The position numbers and the translations under genes were made by a program. This document shows positions 15,805-23,675 of a stretch of DNA of 24,405 bases, one piece after another. The stretch spans positions 1 through 24,405 of the forward strand of contig DJEU01000054.1 of assembly GCA_002431395.1 (NCBI GenBank), given 5' to 3'. The number at the start of each line of letters is the position of its first letter. Position 1 is the first letter of the stretch. Source of the DNA: Lachnoclostridium sp. UBA5890. GTDB taxonomy: Bacteria; Bacillota; Clostridia; Lachnospirales; Lachnospiraceae. The notes under the pieces were generated by a model that was not told the origin of the DNA, made no database searches, and saw only the letters and a list, made by a program, of their open reading frames with translations.

Positions 15805-16728
15805 TTATTTAATTTCAAATATCTTTTCTGACAATTCCTTATAACATCTCTTGACCTCTTCATATGTCAAAGAGTCCGAAATTAATTTGACAGTTGTTTC
15901 TTTATAATCATTTTTATAAAAATCTTCATCACATATTCTGCGAATCATTTCTAACATGTTAACATTTAAAGGTGCAGCCGGCGCAATATCTGATCCCATT
16001 TCTATTCTGTGATTACGCACTTCTTCAACAAGTTCTAAAAACTCCCCATCAATTGCAATATGTTGTGCTAACTTATATATGTCATATAGATGCCTTGCAT
16101 TCCGATGTGCTTTTCCCTGCATAAAATAATCACAAACTGCAAAAATTTTGTCAATTAATGTACGATTCAAAGATTGCACCCTCATAGGAAAAACTCCCAA
16201 ATCATACGTTGCTATTAATTTTTGTTCTGCTTTCCCAAGCGCTTCTAAAATGTAATTACCAAGATCTTTTTCTTCTGTCGGAAATGCATAGGACATTAAT
16301 GAAGTTTCTAATTTTACATAAGGTGGAATAGCATTAATAACCTTATCTCCAACAACTGATTCGTAATAAAAATTATAGTGATTTAAATTTTTATCACTTT
16401 CCACAGAATTAAAGTTTCGGATATCCAGTCCTAATTCATCTGCAATTGGCCTTAAAATATTATATTTCAGTTTTTTACGCCTTGCTTCGCCTAAATGTTC
16501 GGCAAATGTAATATCAATATCTTCCGAAAAACGATCAATTACATGAAATGCTTTTGAAAGAGACGTTCCACCCTTAAAAACAACCGGATACTCAATCTCA
16601 GACAATTTTTTCAAAATCATAGTAACGTAATAATCTTTTTCAACAATGTCCTCACTTACCTCCAACTGTTGAGATGTAAGTAGTATTACATCTCGAAATA
16701 ATTCCCTATTTTCTTTATGCAAGTACAT
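15805..16728 (-). CDS. abiEii: AbiEii/AbiGii-type nucleotidyltransferase toxin
   Basis: The 307-aa protein has the DNA polymerase beta-like nucleotidyltransferase core of the AbiEii family: EKDYYV (30-35), FKGGTSLSKAF (51-61) and DRFSEDIDI (65-73) with catalytic acids Asp70 and Asp72. A conserved KLETS is near residue 140, and a helical C-terminal half includes HLYDIYKL. Family knowledge: AbiEii-type toxins transfer nucleotides to tRNA or block growth, giving phage abortive infection. The start at ATG 16728 overlaps the antitoxin stop by 14 bases, with GGAG in the antitoxin end as ribosome site, so translation is coupled, as usual for type IV toxin-antitoxin pairs. A longer frame from 16797 is less likely. 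All key motif residues are present, so it is probably active. Confidence 0.9.
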   Translation of the reverse strand: MYLHKENRELFRDVILLTSQQLEVSEDIVEKDYYVTMILKKLSEIEYPVVFKGGTSLSKAFHVIDRFSEDIDITFAEHLGEARRKKLKYNILRPIADELGLDIRNFNSVESDKNLNHYNFYYESVVGDKVINAIPPYVKLETSLMSYAFPTEEKDLGNYILEALGKAEQKLIATYDLGVFPMRVQSLNRTLIDKIFAVCDYFMQGKAHRNARHLYDIYKLAQHIAIDGEFLELVEEVRNHRIEMGSDIAPAAPLNVNMLEMIRRICDEDFYKNDYKETTVKLISDSLTYEEVKRCYKELSEKIFEIK

Positions 16729-17338
16729 GGTCCAACTCCAATTCATAATAATACTTAAACGTTGATATCGGATACTTTCTGATATAGCAATCCACATCTC
16801 TTCTCTTTATGTCATGAATCGCTATATACTCTGCAAATTTTTCCTTTGCCTCTTCATAGGAATAATCAAGATATGCATCAAGATTTTTTAACAATTCAAG
16901 CATCTGTAATACATACACATTTTCCCTTGTAATTTCTACAATGGATTTTCTTACATAAAATCGTCTATTTCCAATCTTTACTTCCCGATTCGAAGAGTTC
17001 GTATTATTACTAACTATCTCAACAATTCTTGGAACTTGTGTCGTTATTCCTATCTGATTAGCAAATGAATTACCACTATAAAACCCATCTATATTATTTC
17101 CCTTTGAAATAAATCGATATCTCGCTACCATGTCAGCATTTGGTCCAACCACCGAATGTAATAAGGTCATTTTGGGAATATAATATACTCCCGTATCATA
17201 TTTCATCAATAGGCCTTTATCGCAAAGTTTTTTCAATTGCTGGTTCAACGCCGATTTGGTTATGTTTCCTCTTTCTAAATCAGAAAAGAAAATAGGTTCT
17301 GCTTCTTTATAGTGTTCTCTAATATAATCATACAGCAT
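16715..17338 (-). CDS. AbiEi-like antitoxin / wHTH regulator (DUF6088-type)
   Basis: The 207-aa protein has an N-terminal winged helix (residues 1-55; FFSDLERGNITKSALNQQLKKL...GVYYIP) and a C-terminal domain seen in the DUF6088/AbiEi antitoxins. In AbiE systems this protein represses its own promoter and prevents toxin action without binding the toxin directly (family knowledge). ATG 17338 follows AAGGAGAAT at a good distance. The gene overlaps the toxin start by 14 bases and has a near-perfect promoter (TTGACA, 17-base spacer, TATAAT) flanked by two CCACAAATG repeats, likely the antitoxin's own operator. No frameshift or damage is visible. Confidence 0.85.
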   Translation of the reverse strand: MLYDYIREHYKEAEPIFFSDLERGNITKSALNQQLKKLCDKGLLMKYDTGVYYIPKMTLLHSVVGPNADMVARYRFISKGNNIDGFYSGNSFANQIGITTQVPRIVEIVSNNTNSSNREVKIGNRRFYVRKSIVEITRENVYVLQMLELLKNLDAYLDYSYEEAKEKFAEYIAIHDIKRRDVDCYIRKYPISTFKYYYELELDHVLA

Positions 17339-17394
17339 AAATATTCTCCTTTCCTTAATAAAGTAGATTTGTTTTGTCCATTTTGTTTATAGTC

Positions 17395-17442
17395 ATTATA
17401 TTCCCCAACCACAAATGTGTCAACTATATTCTTCCACAAATG
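17395..17442 (-). promoter_or_regulatory. abiE promoter with paired direct-repeat operators
   Basis: On the minus strand TTGACA (17418-17423) and TATAAT (17395-17400) are spaced by 17 bases, the consensus sigma-A promoter. CATTTGTGG occurs twice (plus-strand CCACAAATG at 17409-17417 and 17434-17442), 25 bases apart, one inside the spacer and one upstream of the -35. Occupancy would block RNA polymerase. Confidence 0.75.
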
Positions 17443-17457
17443 ATTTTTTATTATTCA

Positions 17458-18717
17458 TTATAGCCTCTTCTCCACTTTCTGTAGTTCGTCCAGCAATGCA
17501 GTTCTCCTTGGATATGTCATTTTAAATTCCTCCACGAGGGCCTTTGCCGCCACATTGCCCTTCCACTCAATCAGTTGCAATAAATCCTTGCACACTTTTT
17601 TATACAATCTTCTGTCTGTTGCCTGTGCACATTTTTCTCTGATATATTTTTCGCATAATGCATAGATTTCTTCCGGATATTCTTTTACTAAAAATTTTCC
17701 GTAATAAAACAAATCAAATGGTTGCTCTTTAACTGCTTCTAACAATAATTTCTTTTCATCTTCTTGAATCAATATGCTTCGATAGCAAATCATATAACAG
17801 CCATTTTTTAATTCTTCCAGTAATAACGGCTTTTTTTCCTCCCAGACGCCTTGTCCAACATATAAACGCTTCAATACATCCCAAAATTCCTCATTGCCTA
17901 AAAACAAAATCCGCTTTGCCTGCTCAATCTGCTTTTTCGTATCACCAGCCTTAACGTAAACATCAAATAATATATTATTCCAATCATTTGGCGATTTTCT
18001 ATAATACTTTTCGCCTTCTTTCTCTATTGCTTCAAGGCACAGCCGCTCTGCTTCCGAATAATTTTTCTCTTCTATCGCATCTTCAACTGCAATCAATCGT
18101 AATTCCCTTATATGCAAATTAGCATACAATTCACTTTGTACTTCCTTTACTCCTTTCAAATGTCTATGTAATTTATAGCGCAAAATTGTATCTTCCATCT
18201 TATCGTAATCTAAATAATATTTGTCCTTGCTATTCTGCAAAAAAACATCCAAGACCTTTTCTAATTTTTCTGCCATTTTTTCATCACAAAAACAAATCGC
18301 CTTCTCTAACAATTCATATCGCCACGAAGTCCAACCCTCAAAAGCCTTTTTCTTTGATTCTCTTATAATTAAAGAAAATGCTTTCTTTTTTATTTCAGCG
18401 TCTTGCTTTGCAATAGCTTTCGTGCAAAGTTCTATCTGTTCAAATGTACACATAATCACATCGGTAAGCATTCCGGAACTACTGTCTGCATAGGATGCTA
18501 ATTTCACTCCGGAAACCAATACATAAACAACTGTTTCCAAAACATCAAAATATCTTCCCGATTGAAAAAATTCTTGACACCCATCCAATACATCGTGCAT
18601 ATCCATACAAATATTATCACAACTACGACAGCCTACATACCCCCGAATTGTATTGTATTTTATCGAAGCATTGATTGTCTTCTTCGCAGCTTCTAAAATT
18701 TCATTTTTTTCTACCAT
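17458..18717 (-). CDS. Uncharacterised helical-repeat protein, 419 aa
   Basis: I do not recognise a named family with certainty. The protein starts after an excellent GGAGG site at ATG 18717. It is almost entirely helical by composition, with TPR-like helix pairs (ALKxYxx..A..LxxEAI..) from about residue 200 onward, and a Cys pair GCRSCDNIC near 29-37. It lacks a signal peptide and membrane segments. It resembles the alpha-solenoid region found next to SWIM zinc-finger domains, but no SWIM motif is visible. It may be a scaffold or partner-binding protein. The gene stands alone between the AbiE pair and a broken AlbA_2-family pseudogene. Confidence 0.7.
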   Translation of the reverse strand: MVEKNEILEAAKKTINASIKYNTIRGYVGCRSCDNICMDMHDVLDGCQEFFQSGRYFDVLETVVYVLVSGVKLASYADSSSGMLTDVIMCTFEQIELCTKAIAKQDAEIKKKAFSLIIRESKKKAFEGWTSWRYELLEKAICFCDEKMAEKLEKVLDVFLQNSKDKYYLDYDKMEDTILRYKLHRHLKGVKEVQSELYANLHIRELRLIAVEDAIEEKNYSEAERLCLEAIEKEGEKYYRKSPNDWNNILFDVYVKAGDTKKQIEQAKRILFLGNEEFWDVLKRLYVGQGVWEEKKPLLLEELKNGCYMICYRSILIQEDEKKLLLEAVKEQPFDLFYYGKFLVKEYPEEIYALCEKYIREKCAQATDRRLYKKVCKDLLQLIEWKGNVAAKALVEEFKMTYPRRTALLDELQKVEKRL

Positions 18718-18780
18718 ATAGATTCCTCCAAATTTTATATTACTACAACAAGATTTTCCATGACATTTTTATCCTCCTCC

Positions 18781-19310
18781 AACAGGTACTCCGAAATTCC
18801 TTTTACCGGACGTACTGCTATCCCATGTGCCTCTTCAACGCCGGCAACAATCCTTCACGAACTGCTTTGTGAACCGGCGTATCATCTATACGCTGAACGC
18901 CACCTTCCAATTTTAATGGTTTTTTTAAGTCCTCAGTTAATTTAGGTGTTACTTTGGTAATGAAATTAAACAGGTTATTTTCCCAGGTTCCATCATAAGT
19001 AATTCTGTCATTCCAGCGAATATCTGCTGTAACTTGACTCTCATTACGATAATCCATAAAAACATTATCAAAGCGTTCTCTGATAGCCTGTCCTGTACCA
19101 AGCATCAAAAATCCGGCTAATGTCAGACCTTCTACTCCAGTTTTTCTATCTTTCCTATATCCACCCAGCTTTTCAAGAAAAGACTTGTCATCCAAAGCAT
19201 TCCATACATGTCCATCGTTTCTGATTTCAAAAATCTTCTTTCTGCTTTTTGCACTCTATATCAACTTTTTCACCTTGGTAAATGAGTTTCTTTAACTCCT
19301 GCATATTCAT
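18781..19310 (-). pseudogene. Scrambled AlbA_2/AAA_4-family regulator pseudogene
   Basis: The N-terminal start of an AlbA_2-domain protein is visible at ATG 19310 (NMQELKKLIYQGEKVDIECKK), with AGGTG upstream. A frame change and internal loss then lead to the middle segment (FLEKLGGYRKDRKTG ... LEGGVQRIDDTPVHKAVRE, about 18840-19234), which in intact relatives precedes the ATPase-like part. At about 18835 the frame is fused to another AlbA_2 N-terminal piece (GVEEAHGIAVRPVKGISEYLLEE). That piece normally comes before the middle region, so the order is reversed. A deletion between tandem paralogues explains this best. The final fragment matches the intact gene at 19558-21066. No functional product is expected. 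Confidence 0.8.
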
Positions 19311-19497
19311 ATGCCGCACCTGCTTTCCTTATCATAATATATGGCTTTTTTACTATCTTCATTTTCACCATACCTATTATTACTGCCAATAACTATGTAA
19401 TATCTAATATTTTAACAGCAATAAATCTTTTAAATCTTTTATCATAAGTTCATATTTCCTTTTCAATACAACTTGTTCATTTTGTATTTTCTCCTCA

Positions 19498-19560
19498 CTA
19501 TCTCTCGAGTATACTTTTCAAATTCGTCGCCTTTTTCGTCGCTTTTTCAGCGACGAATTA
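19498..19560 (-). repeat. In-frame tail after the stop, and 20-base repeat of the AEKATKK coding region
   Basis: Bases 19532-19551 are identical to 19754-19773 inside the AlbA_2 gene. Downstream of the TAA (19558-19560) the same frame continues as VAEKATKKATNLKSILER to a TAG at 19498-19500. The palindromic TTCGTCGC/GCGACGAA stem (19535-19542, 19550-19557) is followed by A-rich, not T-rich, sequence on the minus strand, so it is not a normal terminator for this gene. Confidence 0.6.
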
Positions 19561-21066
19561 TTTTAATCTATACTGCTTCCCTTTTGTTTTTCCATCATCA
19601 ACAAGTTTGTCCAACGAAACCAACTCCTTTAATAACTCCTTTGTTCTCGTATCTTTAAGTCCAAGAATTTCAGTAATCTCCGATGTTTTATGCCATTCTC
19701 CATCTGCCATAAAATTTAAAATCAAAGAATATTGTTTCATCTTTTTAGTCATTTTTTTCGTCGCTTTTTCAGCATTTTCTACTACCCCATTATTTTCTTC
19801 CAAAAACGCCGGATGAATCGGAATTCTAATCCTCATAGCCCGTCTATCCTCATCCGTAAAGAATTCTGCTCGTGGAGAACCATTCTTTTCCAGTTCTTCT
19901 TGTATTGTCGGAATCCCAGAGGAATGACCTTCTGACAAATCCAATTCTTTCAAAAATTCTCCCAATCTTCTGTTACGATAGTATCTTGAAACAAATCTCT
20001 TACCTTCTGCTATCGTCTTTTCGGAAATAGACCGGTCAATTCCCGGGAAATTCATAATATTAATGCAATCCGGCTCTATCTCTATTGTTACAGGCTCACA
20101 AGACATATAATCTCTATGGTAAAAAGCATTAACAACAGCCTCTTCAATTGCCTGATACGGATAATTCTTAATTCGCAAAGCCTCCATCTGATTTGGAACC
20201 TTGATTACTTTTTCTCGTATAAAAAGATTTCGAAATCTTTCCATTGTTGCCTGAATCATCTGTGGTACAGAGCCTGTGATATTAGGAAAATCCTCACTAA
20301 CACTTGGATTTTCTACACTCCCCTGCGGAAATGACGTCATCTGAACATAGGTGTATGGAAAAAACCGGTCCGGATGCTCACAAAACATCATGATTGCCAC
20401 ATTTTGAATATATCGTAGTTCCGGCGGTCCTATCAGCAACTGCATATCTTCTAATATCTCCTCTACGCCTCGTTCTTTAACCTGCTTTGCTAATTTACTA
20501 CCTGTTTTTCTCAAATGATCTTCCAAAAGGACAGGTGAAATGTCATCAAAAACAGCCTTATGATTTGCTCTGCAATCATAAGGAGTCTGATCTGACATGT
20601 TAATCAATTCCCTCTCCTGCTCAGAATTTGCCTTCACAGAATTGGTTAGATAGCGAATATAATAATTGTACTTCTTGTCCTTTTTACCGGTAACATGTTC
20701 TGGAGATTTGTAAGGACGTTGCTGTCCAGTTCTCGCCACAATAACAAGAATCCATTTTCCGTCAACTTCCAACGGAATCGCTTTCGGAAAATATGGGGGA
20801 GAGATCATATTGTTGTAGCTGAGCATTTCTTTTTGAATTTCATCCAACATGTACTCCGGAATTCCTTTTACCGGACGGACGGCCACTCCATTTTTTTCTT
20901 CAACACCGACAGCAATATATCCACCACCATCATTGTTGTAATCATTTGCAAATGCACAGACACTATGATAGATGTCATCCGGGTTCCATCCTGTTTTAAA
21001 CTCTATGCGGTCTGATTCAATTTTTCTTTTGTTTAACAAATCTTCTACGCTTATTTCAAGTTCCAT
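19558..21066 (-). CDS. AlbA_2 (Schlafen-type)/HATPase/wHTH regulator protein
   Basis: The 502-aa protein starts at ATG 21066 with GTGAGG 5 bases upstream. An alternative in-frame TTG at 21084 is rejected for lack of a site. Residues about 10-130 form an AlbA_2/Schlafen-like domain (FKTGWNPDD, GGGYIAVGVEEKNGVAVRPVKGI). The middle holds a HATPase_c_4-like part with the N-box AIEEAVVNAFYHRDY. The C-terminus (about 435-502) is a winged helix (WHKTSEITEILGLKDTRTKELL). These proteins are predicted transcriptional regulators and occur in defence islands (family knowledge). AEKATKK repeats sit before the last domain. It has a paralogous pseudogene 250 bases away. A promoter at 21281-21310 may serve it together with a small frameshifted ORF. 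Confidence 0.88.
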   Translation of the reverse strand: MELEISVEDLLNKRKIESDRIEFKTGWNPDDIYHSVCAFANDYNNDGGGYIAVGVEEKNGVAVRPVKGIPEYMLDEIQKEMLSYNNMISPPYFPKAIPLEVDGKWILVIVARTGQQRPYKSPEHVTGKKDKKYNYYIRYLTNSVKANSEQERELINMSDQTPYDCRANHKAVFDDISPVLLEDHLRKTGSKLAKQVKERGVEEILEDMQLLIGPPELRYIQNVAIMMFCEHPDRFFPYTYVQMTSFPQGSVENPSVSEDFPNITGSVPQMIQATMERFRNLFIREKVIKVPNQMEALRIKNYPYQAIEEAVVNAFYHRDYMSCEPVTIEIEPDCINIMNFPGIDRSISEKTIAEGKRFVSRYYRNRRLGEFLKELDLSEGHSSGIPTIQEELEKNGSPRAEFFTDEDRRAMRIRIPIHPAFLEENNGVVENAEKATKKMTKKMKQYSLILNFMADGEWHKTSEITEILGLKDTRTKELLKELVSLDKLVDDGKTKGKQYRLK

Positions 21067-21090
21067 AGTGTCCTCACTTTCCAAGAAATA

Positions 21091-21254
21091 TTATTTATTA
21101 ATATACTCTTTACTATCAAATCTAATCATGTAATCATATTCAGCTTTGGCTTCTTCATTATTTTAACATTCTTCAGCAACACCTCTGTGGGTCTTCCCTC
21201 TTCAAGATGGAGACGGACAAATTTCTTGAATTCCGGTTCACAATTTTGATTCAA
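21091..21254 (-). pseudogene. Frameshifted small ORF upstream of the AlbA_2 gene
   Basis: From a TTG at 21254, with GAGG 9 bases upstream, the frame reads LNQNCEPEFKKFVRLHLEEG... to KNVK, then TGA follows. One extra A in the AAAA run (about 21155) would join it to the following frame NNEEAKAEYDYMIRFDSKEY ending at 21091, giving a protein of about 55 aa. It has its own good promoter. It may be a decayed small gene; no family is recognised. Confidence 0.35.
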
Positions 21255-21280
21255 TATAATGTACCTCGCTTCCTAGTAAG

Positions 21281-21310
21281 ATTATAACTCATTAGGTCAG
21301 GGGGGTACAA
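21281..21310 (-). promoter_or_regulatory. Promoter upstream of the small ORF and AlbA_2 gene
   Basis: On the minus strand TTGTAC (21305-21310) and TATAAT (21281-21286) are separated by 18 bases. The spacer holds an unusual run of five to six C. It could drive the frameshifted ORF and the AlbA_2 gene. Confidence 0.55.
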
Positions 21311-21368
21311 CTAAATTTTTACACAATAGTTATCAGCAAAGCTAATATTCCAATGAAAATCTACATGA

Positions 21369-21488
21369 TGTCATAAACCGCCATCGGCGCCACGTCTACA
21401 CTTCGTTTCGGCGGTGCTAAACAAGCGTCCCCCGGACGCTTAACGCCCTGTCATAGGTACTTTCCTTAAATAGTATCCTAACATAGGA
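21369..21488 (-). other. GC-rich structured islet, REP-like or small RNA candidate
   Basis: Between the GNAT gene and the AlbA_2 promoter (450 bases without an intact gene) this stretch is far more GC-rich than its surroundings. It holds stems AAGCGTCC (21423-21430) with GGACGCTT (21434-21441), ACCGCC (21377-21382) with GGCGGT (21410-21415), and TCCTA/TAGGA (21476-21488). TGTCATA occurs at 21369-21375 and 21449-21455. No protein is encoded with confidence. The pattern is reminiscent of dispersed palindromic repeats in Lachnospiraceae genomes, from memory and unverified. Confidence 0.45.
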
Positions 21489-21534
21489 ACTAACGCTTCT
21501 GCAAGAATAAATAAAAACAATTGATTATCTGTTG

Positions 21535-22506
21535 TTATTTCAAGCCTGCCTCCTTAAATTTTTCCAATCTGTAATGGTGTTCATCATCCAATTCCTTAAC
21601 ACCATTTTTGTAATCATATCCAAATTTTCTATAAAATTCCGTTGCTGTAATAGATGCTGGTATCTCAATTCTGCTTGCTCTTACATAAAATTCATCCGTT
21701 TCTAGTGTATTTATGATTTTTCTTCCAACACCCTTTCCATGAAATTCCGGAAGGACAAAAATGGACAAAAGTATACTTTCTGTTTCGCTTCCAAAAAAAC
21801 TCGAGATAGAACCTGTTCCAACTATTTTTCCATCAAATTCAAAGACGTACATATGTGCATAACTTGCCACATTCAGAACCTTTTCCACATCGTAAACCTT
21901 TGCAAGTTTCTCCATTGCTGATATGCCATAATCTTTACTGTTAACCTCTAAGAAATTCCTGACAATAAGATTTCTGACCTCTTTGGCATCCTCTTCCCTA
22001 AATCTCCTCACCTTAATATAACTCTTTACATAAAAAACTAATGTCATATTTTCATTAACAACTATTTCATCTCCAGTTCGAACAAATCCACATTTTTCAT
22101 ACAAATGACAATTTTTCTCTTCCTGCTTGATAGTAGATAACCACCATTCTATTGTCTTCGGATAAATATCAAATAATTGTTTGATTACATTACTGGCAAT
22201 TCCTTTATTTTGAAACTTTGGAATAACAAAAATAGGAGATATCCAATTTACATTCTCGTGTACTTTTTTCCCTTTATGCCATTTAACTCTTACAGCTCCA
22301 GCTTTCTCACCATTAAACAAAATAAAATAGAAATCCGAATTATCGTCAACTATCTTTTTCGTTATTGTTTCAAGACTTTCTTTCGCCGGACTTGCAGCAT
22401 CATCCTGATATTTTTCATATAAGGGCATAAACGCTTCTATCTGCAGTTTATGCAGACATTCAGCATCTTCTCTTGTTATCAGTTTAAGTTCAATTAAATC
22501 ATTCAT
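21535..22506 (-). CDS. Tandem GNAT acetyltransferase
   Basis: The 323-aa protein carries two GNAT N-acetyltransferase domains, about residues 5-165 and 168-320. Each has the acetyl-CoA loop: IFVIPKFQNKGIASNVI in the first and IFVLPEFHGKGVGRKII in the second, and a final aromatic segment (CHLYEKCGF; ATEFYRKFGY). It should transfer an acetyl group from acetyl-CoA to an amine of an unknown substrate, possibly an antibiotic, polyamine or protein. The start at ATG 22506 follows AAGAGGTG; the in-frame GTG at 22515 lies inside that site. A promoter is present at 22531-22559. It stands alone and is flanked by IS66 debris upstream and the GC-rich islet downstream. Confidence 0.88.
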   Translation of the reverse strand: MNDLIELKLITREDAECLHKLQIEAFMPLYEKYQDDAASPAKESLETITKKIVDDNSDFYFILFNGEKAGAVRVKWHKGKKVHENVNWISPIFVIPKFQNKGIASNVIKQLFDIYPKTIEWWLSTIKQEEKNCHLYEKCGFVRTGDEIVVNENMTLVFYVKSYIKVRRFREEDAKEVRNLIVRNFLEVNSKDYGISAMEKLAKVYDVEKVLNVASYAHMYVFEFDGKIVGTGSISSFFGSETESILLSIFVLPEFHGKGVGRKIINTLETDEFYVRASRIEIPASITATEFYRKFGYDYKNGVKELDDEHHYRLEKFKEAGLK

Positions 22507-22530
22507 TTTCTGCACCTCTTTCTAAGAACT

Positions 22531-22559
22531 ATTATAACAGATTCTCACGATTTTGCGAA
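22531..22559 (-). promoter_or_regulatory. GNAT gene promoter
   Basis: TTCGCA (22554-22559) and TATAAT (22531-22536) on the minus strand are 17 bases apart, about 25 bases before the ribosome site. The -10 is perfect. Confidence 0.65.
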
Positions 22560-22783
22560 TCCGTTTTTTCGCCTTTTTCGTCATTTTGCCTAGGGATGTA
22601 TCGCTTTAAAATATCCCGGAGAGGCACCGCTTTAAGACACCCCAAAAAAGAAACTGGAGTTTTGTATCGCAGATGTGCCGAGAGCCATGTCAGAAAGCGG
22701 ATTATCGTGCCTGTCTTCCCTGTTGTTCGCAGAAAGAGCGAGATAGAAAACACAGGAAATTTTTCTCTGTTTTGCACAAAAGA
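22560..22783. other. Intergenic remnant, no recognisable gene
   Basis: This stretch lies where IS66 tnpC would be expected after tnpB, but I see no tnpC sequence and no second terminal repeat. ORFs here lack ribosome sites and family motifs, and are probably chance. Confidence 0.4.
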
Positions 22784-23146
22784 TCAGGCAAAAAGCTCAG
22801 GATGTGTTACGTTTCATACGGCTTTTTTCGGGGTGATTGTCAGTCCTTCCATCAGACATCGGAACTGCTGCTATGTTAATCCGCGGACTTCAGATTCTGT
22901 TCGCGACCATTGAAAACTGCCTGCTTCACGACGTTTATACAAAAGAAGATAGCCGTCATTTTCCCAGAGCAGTCCTTTGATACGGTCTGTTTTGCGTCCG
23001 CAGAAAAGCTATATTGTATCCGGCTCGAAACAATGATCACCAAGATAACTTTGAACCAGAGCCGCCAACCGGTCAATCCCAAATCTCAAGTCGGTGTACC
23101 ATGTCACAATATAAACCTGTTTAAAACAGGAAGCGTCATTTAACAT
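22784..23146 (-). pseudogene. tnpB: IS66 tnpB (orf2) pseudogene
   Basis: The frame from ATG 23146 reads the IS66 accessory protein TnpB: MLNDASCFKQVYIVTWYTD, FGIDRLAALVQ, LFCGRKTDRIKGLLWENDG, LLLYKRREAGSFQW, CLMEGLTITPKK. It has three in-frame stops: TAG before LFCGRK, TAG before QQFRCLMEG and TGA after ITPKKAV. The start overlaps the tnpA end (ATGTTAAATGA), the normal IS66 arrangement. TnpB is required for transposition but its biochemical role is not well defined. It cannot be functional here. Confidence 0.85.
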
Positions 23147-23515
23147 CGGCAACCACCCGTAACATTTTTTCAGCAATTCCTCGGAAGTAGATTCTGTTAT
23201 GTGAAGTGTAATTCCGTTTATGATCATTTCCAATGATGGATCTGTCGACAGTGTTTCTTTCTGTAACTGTTCCACCTGCACAGGAACAATGTTTTGATGT
23301 GCCGGTTTTTTCTACATTTGATCCAGACAGGCTTTACGGACTTGCGAAAGCCGGTAATAATAATTCGTCTTAGAGATATCATGTGTATGACACCATTCAT
23401 CGACCGACATTCCATCGGGACGCGACTGGCAGTCACGTATCTAGTTGGCCCATTCCATCAGCCGGTACCGGCGTGCCACTGTAGTCGTTTCTATTTCCAT
23501 AGTCTTTTGCTCCAT
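23136..23515 (-). pseudogene. tnpA: IS66 tnpA (orf1) pseudogene
   Basis: From ATG 23515 the frame encodes a TnpA-type accessory protein: RRYRLMEWAN, then a TAG, IRDCQSRPDGMSVDEWCHTHDISKT, YYRLSQVRKACLDQM, a second TAG, and QVEQLQKETL to STSEELLKK. One A appears lost in the run after CTG, because the next frame continues KMLRVVADVK and stops by overlapping tnpB. Two stops and a frameshift show it is dead. Confidence 0.85.
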
Positions 23516-23675
23516 TGCAGTCCCAAAAATCAAAAACTAAACTTTTTAGACGAATTGATTTGTTGTTTAGACTATTGTTGCGCAGAAATGGAGGGATGAC
23601 AATGTAGGGACTATGGAGCGTTTACGTCCAATATCAAATAGTTACGACTCCCCTCATTTTAATACCGTCGATCGT

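Larger units (their letters stand above)
22784..23625 (-). mobile_element. Truncated IS66-family element with one terminal repeat
   Basis: The tnpA/tnpB pair is preceded, on the minus strand, by a terminal sequence beginning GTAAACGCTCCATAG at 23625, matching the GTAA-type ends of IS66 (family knowledge). tnpC and the opposite end are missing, so the element was deleted at its left side. Confidence 0.75.

Noticed and set aside
15750..15863. Longer N-terminus of the M64 protein
   Set aside because: It would overlap the AbiE toxin gene; ATG 15749 has a proper GAGGTG site and begins a signal peptide.
19523..19557. Hairpin as intrinsic terminator of the AlbA_2 gene
   Set aside because: On the minus strand it is followed by an A-rich, not T-rich, stretch, and the repeat derives from a duplicated coding segment.
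21421..21445. Possible integron attC-like site at the AAGCGTCC/GGACGCTT hairpin
   Set aside because: It contains GCTTAAC, but there is no properly placed partner core site and no integron integrase or cassette structure.
22596..22913. 105-aa plus-strand ORF near the IS66 remnant
   Set aside because: It runs antisense across tnpB in its right part, has no ribosome site and no recognised motif.
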